DNA of 64,000 nucleotides from Armatimonadota bacterium (GTDB lineage Bacteria > Armatimonadota > Fimbriimonadia > Fimbriimonadales > Fimbriimonadaceae). Made by a program: the position numbers and the translations under genes. Positions 17,084 through 24,999 of this stretch are shown one piece after another; positions within the stretch are counted from its first letter, which is position 1; the number at the start of each line of letters is the position of its first letter. The stretch spans positions 62,001 to 126,000 of the forward strand of contig JAKOXK010000070.1 of assembly GCA_029781035.1 (NCBI GenBank), in the 5' to 3' direction. A model generated the notes under the pieces. It made no database searches. It was not told the DNA's origin and was given only the letters and a program-made list of their open reading frames with translations.

Positions 17084-17685
17084 AGGCACGGACAGCTTCC
17101 GTCTTGGCGATGGCCCTACTTACGAGTCCGGTTCGCACGCAAGTCTGGTTCTACGACCACAGCCTGAATTCAGGTTATCGGTACAACGCAGGCAACGGCG
17201 ACGCCGACGGTGGGAGCACCGACTTTGGCTCCAACAGGGGACTGCAGGAGGGCCAGGTCATCACAGCCCTTGGACCTTTGATCGATACGGTCGAAGCCAG
17301 CTACCTCCAGTACAGCGACGGCAACTCTCAGGTTTGGATCGAGCTCTTTGACAGCTCGGGAAGCACTCTGATCGCTTCATCAGGCCTGACCACCGCGTAC
17401 AAGACGTACTTCACAGACGACGTTTTCGGGATGCGCGGGGTCACCTACCACGCCAACGTCGTCCTCGGTGGCCTCCATGCAGGCTCCGACTACATGATCG
17501 CGATGCAAGTCGTCGGTCCCTCCTGGGCATACATTGCCAGAGATGTCAACGGAGTGGAGGGTTCGTACGGTAGGGACTATTCACACTTTGGCTATTCCGG
17601 TGGCTATGGGACAACGGAGTGGACGTCGATGGGCGACCTCGGTTTTGGCGAGGGCATGACCATTCTGAGGGTCGGCAGCACGTGA
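17080..17685 (+). CDS. Secreted protein, tandem family copy 2, cut before a PEP-CTERM-like tail
   Basis: A 201-residue paralogue of copy 1 (YDHSLNSGYRYNAGNGD, NRGLQEGQVITA, VWIELFDSSG, TYFTDDVFGMRGVTY, MQVVGPSWAYIARDV). It starts at GTG within the stop of copy 1 and has a signal-like N-terminus (SVLAMALLTSPVRT). It ends at TGA 17683-17685, but the same frame continues for 32 codons with a degenerate PEP-CTERM-like tail (see 17686-17784). As written the protein would be secreted without an anchor. The function of the family is unknown. Confidence 0.85.
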   Translation: MKARTASVLAMALLTSPVRTQVWFYDHSLNSGYRYNAGNGDADGGSTDFGSNRGLQEGQVITALGPLIDTVEASYLQYSDGNSQVWIELFDSSGSTLIASSGLTTAYKTYFTDDVFGMRGVTYHANVVLGGLHAGSDYMIAMQVVGPSWAYIARDVNGVEGSYGRDYSHFGYSGGYGTTEWTSMGDLGFGEGMTILRVGST

Positions 17686-17784
17686 CCAGAGACTGGGGGG
17701 CCGGTCGGCCTCGGCTTGTGCCTGGCAGCGCTCGCCCGATTTCGGGTCACGCGGGCCCAGCGAAGCGGCCTGCAAGGGGACTAG
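17686..17784 (+). pseudogene. In-frame PEP-CTERM-like tail behind a TGA stop
   Basis: Directly after the TGA of copy 2, the same frame reads PETGG, then a hydrophobic VGLGLCLAALA, then a basic RFRVTRAQRSG, ending at TAG 17782-17784, only 7 nt before copy 3. Copy 1 ends in the same order (PEPCELM, hydrophobic helix, RRRAQRS). The tail is either a decayed C-terminus lost by a nonsense change or a readthrough extension. The unusual 106-nt gap between copies 2 and 3 disappears if the tail is counted. Confidence 0.55.
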
Positions 17785-17791
17785 GCCGAAG

Positions 17792-18424
17792 ATGAGGACG
17801 AAACTATTGGCCCTGATCCCGATCGTGTCGCTCTCGGCATCGGTGCACGGCGGCGTACTTTATGACCACACGGTCGAAGCTGGTTACAGCTACGACCAGG
17901 GGATCGGGTCCTGCGACGGAGGCATGGCCGACTATGGGGCGAACTACGGCCTACAGGTGGGGCAACTTGTGACGGCCACGTCTGAGAACCGATACATCAC
18001 GTCGGTCAGCGCCAATTTCCTGCAGTACACGGACTACGACACCCAAGTCTGGATCGATGTCTACGACAAGACGGGCAAAACACTGATCGCAACGTCGGGC
18101 CTCATCTCGGCATTCAAGAACCGGTTCACAGACCACGTTTTCGGGACTCTTGGAGTCACTTACTACGCGACCGTGATGTTCGGTCCCTTGACGCCAGGCA
18201 CGTCCTATCTGATTTCGATGCAGGTGGTGGGCCCTTCGTGGGCTTACATCTGCCGGGACGTCACGAGCTTCCCTGTCCCATCGCACTGTCAAGCCGATAC
18301 CAGCTATTTCCGGGACGGTTCGCACTTTGGGTACCCGGGTAGCGGCGCATCAACAGACTGGACACAGCTGGCCCACTATGGGTACGGATACGGACTGACC
18401 TGCATGAAGGTCGCGGTCTTGTAA
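17792..18424 (+). CDS. Secreted protein, tandem family copy 3, without PEP-CTERM anchor
   Basis: A 210-residue paralogue with a signal peptide (LLALIPIVSLSASVHG) and the family motifs YDHTVEAGYSYDQG, DYGANYGLQVGQLVTA, VWIDVYDKTG, RFTDHVFGTLGVTYY, MQVVGPSWAYICRDV, GSHFGYPG. It carries a roughly 15-residue insertion with extra Cys (SFPVPSHCQADTS) not found in the other copies. The protein ends at TAA 18422-18424 with no sorting signal, and none lies in frame downstream. It probably belongs to the same operon as copies 1 and 2. Confidence 0.85.
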   Translation: MRTKLLALIPIVSLSASVHGGVLYDHTVEAGYSYDQGIGSCDGGMADYGANYGLQVGQLVTATSENRYITSVSANFLQYTDYDTQVWIDVYDKTGKTLIATSGLISAFKNRFTDHVFGTLGVTYYATVMFGPLTPGTSYLISMQVVGPSWAYICRDVTSFPVPSHCQADTSYFRDGSHFGYPGSGASTDWTQLAHYGYGYGLTCMKVAVL

Positions 18425-18435
18425 CTGCTTGAGGA

Positions 18436-19260
18436 CTACTTGATGCTGCCGAGGGTCACACCCTTGACAAAGTAGCGCTGGAGGGACAGGAACACGACGA
18501 GCAACGGAACCAGCGTGACGACGGCGGCGGTCATTTGGAGGGGCCAGTTCGTGCCGCCATATGAGTTCTTGAAGATGCTCAGTCCGACCTCGAGAGTGCG
18601 CATGTCCTGGCTTTGAGTGGCAATGAGCGGCCAGAAGAAGTCGGTCCAGGTGGCGATGAAGGCAAATGCGCCCAAAGTCGCCAAGGCAGCTTTACTCATC
18701 GGAAGGATCAGCCGGGAATAGACGACCCAATCACTGGCACCGTCCATCCGAGCCGCCTCGTCCAGTTCCATCGGGATTTGGCTGAAGAACTGGCGCAAGA
18801 GGAATATCCCGAAGGAACTGCTGACTCCTGGCACGATCAGAGCCCAGTAAGTGTCGAGCCAATGCCAAGACCGGAGCATGAGGAAGACGGGGATCTGCGT
18901 GACGGTGCCCGCGAACATCATGCTGAGGAGGATCGCTGCAAAGAAGATCTCCTTGCCTTTGAACTGGAGCCGGGCAAACCCATACGCAGCCATCGAGCAG
19001 ACCAAGAGCTGGCCAAAAACCACGCCTGCACAGACGACGAGGGAGTTCAAGAAGAACCGGAACACCGGTATGTCCGGGTGGAAGACCACGAAGCGGTAGT
19101 TCTCCCAGTGAAGCGTGGATGGGACTAGTTTGGCGACGTCGGGTATCGCCTCCTTGCTTTCGTGAAGGCTGACGAGCACCATCCACGCGAACGGCGCCAT
19201 GAGGAACGCCGCCAAAAGGATGAGGACGGCGTATGTGGCGGTCTTCTTGGCCGGGCTCAT
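18436..19260 (-). CDS. Carbohydrate ABC transporter permease (MalG/UgpE-like)
   Basis: A 274-residue inner-membrane permease of CUT1 sugar transporters with six predicted helices. The EAA loop that contacts the ATPase is EAARMDGASDWVVYSRLILP, and FAFIATWTDFFWPLIA follows it. The partner permease (21009-21884) and binding protein (23010-24284) are on the same strand, but a transglutaminase gene on the opposite strand separates this gene from them. No ATPase is encoded in the window; a shared MsmK-like ATPase elsewhere is likely. A weak GAG ribosome site precedes the ATG. Confidence 0.93.
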   Translation of the reverse strand: MSPAKKTATYAVLILLAAFLMAPFAWMVLVSLHESKEAIPDVAKLVPSTLHWENYRFVVFHPDIPVFRFFLNSLVVCAGVVFGQLLVCSMAAYGFARLQFKGKEIFFAAILLSMMFAGTVTQIPVFLMLRSWHWLDTYWALIVPGVSSSFGIFLLRQFFSQIPMELDEAARMDGASDWVVYSRLILPMSKAALATLGAFAFIATWTDFFWPLIATQSQDMRTLEVGLSIFKNSYGGTNWPLQMTAAVVTLVPLLVVFLSLQRYFVKGVTLGSIK

Positions 19261-19403
19261 CGCTCACTCGTCACTCTACATCAGCCGGCGCTTCCGGGAC
19301 AAGGGAGGTCGGTCTGCAGATTTGAACGACTTAATGATGTGAGGCAGCCTAGGCAGGATTCCTTTGATACAATGGGTGACTGATCGGTTCTGACACTGAG
19401 GGC

Positions 19404-20750
19404 ATGATGAAAGGGCTGTGGATAGTCGGAGGCTTGCTGCTGAGCGCAGGGGCCCACGGAAACATGGACGTGACAGTGACCGACATCTATCCGTGCGACC
19501 TTGAAGGAAACAGGGTCACGCCCCACGTGGGCGACGCCCTGTATCCGGTCAAAGTCGTGTGGAGCGTCCATCACGCCGATGGACAGACCTACAACGTGCA
19601 GATAACGCTCGGAAACCTCACGTTCGAATACCCCGTCTGGACGCCGACAGACGGCGACGGGTACTGGTGCCACCTCTACTTCCCTGGTGGGATGGACGGG
19701 GTGGTCCCCATTTCTTGTGACTTGGATCCAGAAGGCGTCCTGGGCGATCCCAATCTGGCCGACAACCAGATGAGTTCTGCCTTTACCCCGACGCCGCCCG
19801 GCTCTGACATCGTCTACACCGACAAGAGGCGTGTCTTCGCCCGTCAGTCCACCACGGTCACATTCACTCCCGGATCTACGGTCGACCGAATGGTGACCTG
19901 GGCATGGAACCCATCAAGCGAAGCGAACGAGACGGTCGTCAGCTCACGGACAAAGCCTGCGGGCACCCGGGTCTTCAGTCAACCGTACAACCACGCGATC
20001 CTTCGGACAGAACGGCTCAACGTGACGGATGAGACGGCTGGCTTCGAGCAGGACATCTTGGCCGACCTCTCCAATGTGAAGACGAACGCGGCCCTGTTGC
20101 GGTCGACAACTTGGCTCGATGAGGACACTGCCGCCGGATCGATGCCCTGCTATGTTGGCGACGAACCGGTCTATCAGGTAGGTAGCCCCGCAATAGCTCA
20201 GTTCGTAGACACCTATCTTCCCAGCGGCTACCGCTTGTTACTGACGCCGTATGACGCAGCGAAACGGCTCTACCTCGGAGTCAATCACGAACTCACGTAT
20301 GATATCAACGGGGGCTTGTTCGGGGCAGACGCCTTCACCGCGCATCACGGCGATTGCGGAGGCTATGCGACCCTGCTCGTGGCTGCATGCCGTCATGCCG
20401 GAATTCCAGCGCGGTGCCTCTGCGGCTGGTGGGAGGGCCTGAACCAATGGCACGTGATGGCACAGATCTATCTCGCTGGCCACGGATGGATGACCTGCGA
20501 CCCAACGACGGACGATCTTTGGTTCGATCCAACCGGCACTTATGCGTCTCGCTTTGGCACCGTCGTCGACCTCAACACGTTCTTCACCGTGAACCGTGCG
20601 ACCGAACACATCTACGAAGGACTGACTGGCGACTACGCCTTCCAGCCCGGAGCGATTTGGGTGTGGGGCAATCTGGGGATCGACCACTGGAACGAAGAGT
20701 GCTCGATGTGGCCCGTACTGTCGACTCCGGGATCGAAAGCCGCGCCCTGA
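19404..20750 (+). CDS. Secreted transglutaminase-like protein
   Basis: A 448-residue exported protein with a signal peptide (residues 1-19). Residues 20-130 look like a CARDB-type beta domain; residues about 310-385 form the transglutaminase core with the catalytic triad Cys (HHGDCGGYATLL), His (NQWHVMAQIYL) and Asp (GWMTCDPTTD). It could be a protease, peptide amidase or crosslinker. A TACAAT -10 (19368-19373) and a GAGG ribosome site lead to ATG 19404. It sits as a lone plus-strand gene inside the minus-strand sugar transport locus and converges with the 70-residue gene at 20766. Confidence 0.85.
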   Translation: MMKGLWIVGGLLLSAGAHGNMDVTVTDIYPCDLEGNRVTPHVGDALYPVKVVWSVHHADGQTYNVQITLGNLTFEYPVWTPTDGDGYWCHLYFPGGMDGVVPISCDLDPEGVLGDPNLADNQMSSAFTPTPPGSDIVYTDKRRVFARQSTTVTFTPGSTVDRMVTWAWNPSSEANETVVSSRTKPAGTRVFSQPYNHAILRTERLNVTDETAGFEQDILADLSNVKTNAALLRSTTWLDEDTAAGSMPCYVGDEPVYQVGSPAIAQFVDTYLPSGYRLLLTPYDAAKRLYLGVNHELTYDINGGLFGADAFTAHHGDCGGYATLLVAACRHAGIPARCLCGWWEGLNQWHVMAQIYLAGHGWMTCDPTTDDLWFDPTGTYASRFGTVVDLNTFFTVNRATEHIYEGLTGDYAFQPGAIWVWGNLGIDHWNEECSMWPVLSTPGSKAAP

Positions 20751-20765
20751 TTCGCGACTTGACCG

Positions 20766-20978
20766 TCACCTACGCCGCAGCTTGCGTTCGATGATGGCGA
20801 ACACGACGATCACGATGATCGCGGCCGTCCAGCGAAAGTCACGTCCGACCCCGGAGTGGATCCCCGTCATCAAGACACTCTCGATGAGGCCGAACACGAT
20901 GAGAAGTGCGATCCTCGCGATCCGGATACCGAGAAACTCAGGTTGTCTCACCGGTCTTGGCGCTCGTCTCCTCAACAT
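20766..20978 (-). CDS. Small membrane protein (2 TM)
   Basis: A 70-residue protein with two hydrophobic segments (IARIALLIVFGLIESVLM and TAAIIVIVVFAIIE) and basic ends (MLRRRAPRP and ERKLRRR). It starts 30 bp after the permease gene upstream on the same strand, with AGGA and GAG before the ATG, so it probably belongs to that transcript. No family is recognised. Confidence 0.55.
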   Translation of the reverse strand: MLRRRAPRPVRQPEFLGIRIARIALLIVFGLIESVLMTGIHSGVGRDFRWTAAIIVIVVFAIIERKLRRR

Positions 20979-21008
20979 CGTCTCGATCCTTTACGCGGTG
21001 ATCCCCTG

Positions 21009-21884
21009 TCAGGATGCACTGTAGCCTTCAAGCTGCGACTTCATCAGGCGATACTGGGCCATGGCGACAGCGGCCGTGACGATCAAGAGCAGAAACGATT
21101 GTGCCGATGCCGTCGAGACATGGAACTTGCTCCACGCTTCGACGTAGATGTGGTACCCGACTACGTCCGTCGTGTCGAGCGGCCCGCCCCTGGTCATCAT
21201 GTAAACCGGAGTGAACAGTTGGAACGCGGCGATGGTGCTCGTGACCAAAACGAACAGGTTCGTTGGAGCCAACATCGGCCAAGTCACGTGGCGGAACTTG
21301 GCCCAAGGTCGCGCCCCGTCAAGTTCTGCAGCCTCATAGAGGACAGGTGGTACGCCCAGTAGCCCCGCAACGTAGATGATCATGCGTGGGCCCAAGCCCG
21401 TCCACACCGACATGAATGCGAGCGCAGACATGGCCCACCACGGATCGTTCAGGAAGTCCACACTCTTGAAGCCGAACAGCTTCGTTGTCACGTTGATGAG
21501 GCCGTTGTCGGGAAGGTACACGTAGATCCACAGCATGGAAACCGCGACCATGCTGCTGACGGATGGCACGTAGTACAAAGTACGGAACAGGCCCATTCCA
21601 CGCAACTGCTGGGCCACAAGCACGGCGATCAAAAGCGCCACCGCCATACCGGAGGGCACACTGAGAAGGGTGAACTTCAGCGAGTTCCCCATCGCGTTCC
21701 AGAAGGACGGATCCTGGAGCACTTCGCCATACTTGCCAAGCCCGACAAACGGCATCGTGCCCTTGAGGATCTTCCAGTCGAACAGGCTCACCCAGAGGGC
21801 GTAAAGGATCGGCACCGCGGCAAACACGGCCAAATGAGCCAACGCCGGCGCGATGAACAGGTAGCCAGTCCGATCCTTGCGCAC
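21009..21884 (-). CDS. Carbohydrate ABC transporter permease (MalF/UgpA-like)
   Basis: A 291-residue permease with six predicted helices, typical of the first permease of CUT1 systems (GYLFIAPALAHLAVF at the N-terminus). The EAA loop reads YEAAELDGARPWAKFRHVTW. It starts at GTG 5 nt after a CATACT element, so it may be transcribed without a leader from its own promoter, even though a WD40 gene and a binding-protein gene lie upstream on the same strand. It pairs functionally with the permease at 18436-19260. Confidence 0.93.
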   Translation of the reverse strand: MRKDRTGYLFIAPALAHLAVFAAVPILYALWVSLFDWKILKGTMPFVGLGKYGEVLQDPSFWNAMGNSLKFTLLSVPSGMAVALLIAVLVAQQLRGMGLFRTLYYVPSVSSMVAVSMLWIYVYLPDNGLINVTTKLFGFKSVDFLNDPWWAMSALAFMSVWTGLGPRMIIYVAGLLGVPPVLYEAAELDGARPWAKFRHVTWPMLAPTNLFVLVTSTIAAFQLFTPVYMMTRGGPLDTTDVVGYHIYVEAWSKFHVSTASAQSFLLLIVTAAVAMAQYRLMKSQLEGYSAS

Positions 21885-21889
21885 GCCTC

Positions 21890-21895
21890 AGTATG
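21890..21895 (-). promoter_or_regulatory. -10 element CATACT for leaderless permease gene
   Basis: CATACT on the minus strand ends 5 nt before the GTG at 21884. Confidence 0.5.
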
Positions 21896-21925
21896 GGCGA
21901 ATCGCGCGACCAGTTGGTTGCGCCC

Positions 21926-22963
21926 TTACTTGCGGACTCCGGAAGTGAAGTCGGGGATTTGCGCGAGACCAGCTTGGCCCGACCCAAACCCCAGCGACTC
22001 GAGGGCCATGCCGAACTGGCCGTCGACACCGGGACGACGCCGGCAACCCATCGCGATCTTGGTCGAAAACCCATCGGGCAGCACCAAGTTGACAAGCAAC
22101 GACTTGGAGACAGCGTTCCAGACCTCAAGCGTGGGATCGGTGCTTGTGAACGGAAGGCCCACGATCAATGCCGTGTGCCCGGAACTGCTGAAGACAGCGT
22201 CGTAGCCCTGCATGATCTTGGTCGTCGTCTGCACCTGGGTCAGGTTGTTCAAATCAACCCAGCTCACTCCGTTGAAAGACGACACCAAGGCCTGGTTCCC
22301 ATCGGGCGAAACGGCGAAGGCACCGAGAAACGATGATCGAAACGTGTTGAGTTGGCCCAGTGGAGACAAGCCAGGCGCCGACCACAGGCGCAGGTTGCCA
22401 ACGAAGTCCACGGTTGCGATCTGTTGACGTCCGGGAATGAAGCGCGCCCGCATACAACTGACGAACTGCCCCACAATCTGGGTCGTGCTCAGTGTCCAGT
22501 CAGACACGCGCCATACGCGGACTGTCGTGTCATCGCCCGCGCTCACCAAATACTGACCGTCGGGAGAAAAGTCGACGTCGAGCACGCTCGAAGTGTGCCC
22601 CGAGAGCACGGTGACGGGCGATAGGTCGGCGGTGTGCCACAAATGGATCGTGTGGTCAGGGCCGCTTCCTCCTTCAAAGACAAAGGAGCTGCTCGCCAAG
22701 TACTGCCCATCGGGAGAAACGGCCAGAGCTCCGACCGGTCCGGGCAATCCCGTCACTTGTCTGACCAGGGCTCCCGTGTTCGCGTCGTACTCACGGATGG
22801 AACTGTCGCCGTTTCCGATGAAGAACGCTTTCCCGTCCTTGGAGAACGCGACGGCTTGTGGAGTTCCGGGGACGTCCAACCTCCAGCGAAAGAAGGGAGA
22901 ACTTTGGGACAGTCCGCTCAAAGGCACGACTACAGCCATGAGGAAAACAAAGAGGCGTCGCAC
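21926..22963 (-). CDS. Secreted WD40-repeat protein
   Basis: A 345-residue protein with a signal peptide (MRRLFVFLMAVVVPLSGLSQ) followed by WD40 blades; clear repeats include VGALAVSPDGQYLASS with TIHLWH, VLDVDFSPDGQYLVSAGDD with TVRVWRVSDW, and GAFAVSPDGNQALVSS. A seven-bladed propeller would need about 300 residues, which fits. The C-terminal 40 residues (after FSTKIAMG) look unlike a blade. It lies between the binding protein and permease genes of a sugar transporter with no obvious link to them. Starts at GTG. Confidence 0.8.
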   Translation of the reverse strand: MRRLFVFLMAVVVPLSGLSQSSPFFRWRLDVPGTPQAVAFSKDGKAFFIGNGDSSIREYDANTGALVRQVTGLPGPVGALAVSPDGQYLASSSFVFEGGSGPDHTIHLWHTADLSPVTVLSGHTSSVLDVDFSPDGQYLVSAGDDTTVRVWRVSDWTLSTTQIVGQFVSCMRARFIPGRQQIATVDFVGNLRLWSAPGLSPLGQLNTFRSSFLGAFAVSPDGNQALVSSFNGVSWVDLNNLTQVQTTTKIMQGYDAVFSSSGHTALIVGLPFTSTDPTLEVWNAVSKSLLVNLVLPDGFSTKIAMGCRRRPGVDGQFGMALESLGFGSGQAGLAQIPDFTSGVRK

Positions 22964-23009
22964 ATCATCAGGTAATGCTCGATCAGCGGATTTGGTTCGA
23001 GGAGGGCCG

Positions 23010-24284
23010 TCAACGCTTCGAGAACTCAGCGTCTATGTCGTGAGCCGCTTTGGACACCGCCACGTGTACAGGGACATTGTTCTTGAGCACAGCGTCCATG
23101 GCCTTCTGTCCGACGTCTTCGACGCGATCGTATCCTTCGACCCGAGAGCCCCAAGGCGGACGCGCCGACGGCACAATGGACTGGAACGCCCGTTCCAGGT
23201 CCGTCCCACGCGAGGCGCGGAGCTTCTCCTCCTCGACGTCCTTTCGTCCGCAGACGGCGATCCCGCTCGCGTTGTAGCGTTTTTGAACCCCGTAGCTCGC
23301 CCAGAACTTGAGCCACTCCCAGGCTTCTTCGGGGTGCTTGCACCCCTTCCCGATCGCTTGTCCAGCTTCGTACATCACCGTCACAGAGTGCTCGAGGTTC
23401 GTTGGGAGTTCGACGACCGCGATGTCGTCCATATCGATGTCTTTCGCGGCTTTGAGGGCGACGATGTACCAATGTCCACTGACCTTCATCGCGGCGCGGG
23501 CGGTGGCAAAGAAGTCGACTCCCGTCGCGGCTGACTGGCTGAGAGAGGGTGCCACTCGGTACTTGTTGACGAGGTCGGCCAGGTATTGCACCGCCTCTAC
23601 AGACTTGGGCGAGTCGAAGAACCCTGTCGCCCGCGACCCGTCGGGCGCCAACACGTCTGAACCGTTGTTCCAGAGGAACATCACCCATCCCGGCATCCAG
23701 TTGGCGAATTCGAACCCGTAGACCCCAGGGCGAGTGAGCGCCTTCGCGATCTCCTGAAACTTCTCGAAACTCCATTGCCCCGTTGGAACCGGGACCCCCG
23801 CCTCGCGGAAGAGCTTCCTGTTGAGATAGACGACCATCGGCGTGAAGTCGGTCGGAATGGCAAAGAGCGACTTGCCACGGCGCGCGACGTCCACAACGTT
23901 GGGATAGTAGTCGTCCAAGCGGAACGCTGGGTCGCGGTCGATGAACGGCGTCAGATCCATCAGCGTGCCGTTATCGATAAAGACAGCCGCGCTCGACGCA
24001 TCGAGGTTGACGATGTCGGGCATCGCCCCTGCAATGTAGTCGAGCAGAACCTTGCGCACGTGCTCCTGACTGTCGGGAGCAGCCTCGACTCGCAGCTTTA
24101 GGCCCGGGTGGGCTGACTCAAACTCCCGATACAGTCGTTTCTGGAGCCTTGCATACTCGTCATCGTCCCCAGCTCCGCCCCACGTAGCGATCCGGAGCTC
24201 CTTCCCTGGGAGCCACACGCTCTTGCATCCCATGGGGCAGAGTGCCGCCCCAGCCATGAGTCCCAGCAGTTGGCGGCGCGTCAT
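23010..24284 (-). CDS. Sugar ABC transporter substrate-binding lipoprotein
   Basis: A 424-residue solute-binding protein of the CUT1 type. The N-terminus is a twin-Arg-like lipoprotein signal (MTRRQLLGLMAGAALCPMGC), with Cys 16 or 20 as possible lipid acceptors. The domain shows ELRIATWGGAGDDD, PDIVNLDASSAAVFIDNG, SLFAIPTDFTPMVVYLNRK and EEAWEWLKFWAS. It captures oligosaccharide for the permeases downstream. CATAAT ends 6 nt before the ATG, suggesting a leaderless transcript. A GH38-like enzyme upstream suggests mannoside-type glycans as ligands, but that is inference from context. Confidence 0.92.
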   Translation of the reverse strand: MTRRQLLGLMAGAALCPMGCKSVWLPGKELRIATWGGAGDDDEYARLQKRLYREFESAHPGLKLRVEAAPDSQEHVRKVLLDYIAGAMPDIVNLDASSAAVFIDNGTLMDLTPFIDRDPAFRLDDYYPNVVDVARRGKSLFAIPTDFTPMVVYLNRKLFREAGVPVPTGQWSFEKFQEIAKALTRPGVYGFEFANWMPGWVMFLWNNGSDVLAPDGSRATGFFDSPKSVEAVQYLADLVNKYRVAPSLSQSAATGVDFFATARAAMKVSGHWYIVALKAAKDIDMDDIAVVELPTNLEHSVTVMYEAGQAIGKGCKHPEEAWEWLKFWASYGVQKRYNASGIAVCGRKDVEEEKLRASRGTDLERAFQSIVPSARPPWGSRVEGYDRVEDVGQKAMDAVLKNNVPVHVAVSKAAHDIDAEFSKR

Positions 24285-24290
24285 GTAAGG

Positions 24291-24296
24291 ATTATG
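24291..24296 (-). promoter_or_regulatory. -10 element CATAAT for leaderless binding-protein gene
   Basis: CATAAT on the minus strand ends exactly 6 nt before the ATG at 24284; no Shine-Dalgarno is present between them. Confidence 0.6.
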
Positions 24297-24331
24297 CGAC
24301 GACGGGAGCCTGCGGGGCCTGACTGCGCGAG

Positions 24332-24973
24332 TCAGTCAAGCCAAACAGCTTCGACAACATCGGAGCAATGCAAGGCACTCGTCATGGCCTCGGAGTGTGC
24401 GCCCTGGACGTCCAATGTCACGGTGAGGCCACCGTCGCCCGACAGGTGGGCGCCAAGTACCGAACTGCCGACCCGTTCGATCGCTTCGATGACCACAGAC
24501 AGGGCTTCGCGTCGGGCAAGCTTGACCATCAGAGCCCGGGCATGCGTGTTGGGAGCCAGTTTGTCTTCGATCCTTTCGACGACGGCAAGGGTGAAGACCG
24601 TGAGCAGGGTGGCCGCGCCCGCTACGACAATGAGCGACCCTCCAGCACTGACGGCCATGCCAATGGCGGCCATCGCGAACAGGCTCGCGGCCGTGGTCAG
24701 GCCCTTGATCTCGGCGCCGAGCCTCATGATCGTGCCAGCACCGAGGAAGCCGACACCCGTCACGATGTTCGACGCGATCCGGTCCGGAGTGTCTCCTCCG
24801 AAGCGCTTGCTGACTTCACTAAAGATGACCACGCCGATGACCAACAGCATGTGAGTCCGAATGCCGGCCGGACGACCGTGCATCTCACGCTCGTAACCGA
24901 CGACTGCACCGAGCAATGCAGCCAGGCCCAACTTGACCAACACGACGCAGATGAAGGGCCAGTCGAACACCAT
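24332..24973 (-). CDS. MgtC/SapB family membrane protein
   Basis: A 213-residue protein with the MgtC/SapB signature: LGLAALLGAVVGYERE, RPAGIRTHMLLVIG, ASNIVTGVGFLGAGTIMR and IKGLTTAASLFAMAAIG, forming four to five membrane helices, then a soluble C-terminal ACT-like domain (ALMVKLARREALSVVIEAI). The family is tied to survival at low magnesium and to regulation of membrane ATPases; the direct function is debated. ATG 24973 is preferred over TTG 24991 because CAGAAT lies 6 nt before it. Its place in a glycan locus is unexplained. Confidence 0.9.
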   Translation of the reverse strand: MVFDWPFICVVLVKLGLAALLGAVVGYEREMHGRPAGIRTHMLLVIGVVIFSEVSKRFGGDTPDRIASNIVTGVGFLGAGTIMRLGAEIKGLTTAASLFAMAAIGMAVSAGGSLIVVAGAATLLTVFTLAVVERIEDKLAPNTHARALMVKLARREALSVVIEAIERVGSSVLGAHLSGDGGLTVTLDVQGAHSEAMTSALHCSDVVEAVWLD

Positions 24974-24979
24974 GGCGCC

Positions 24980-24985
24980 ATTCTG
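24980..24985 (-). promoter_or_regulatory. -10-like CAGAAT before mgtC-like gene
   Basis: CAGAAT on the minus strand ends 6 nt before the ATG at 24973; it lies between the stop of the GH38-like gene and this start. Confidence 0.4.
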
Positions 24986-24999
24986 GACCAATCAGCGAC

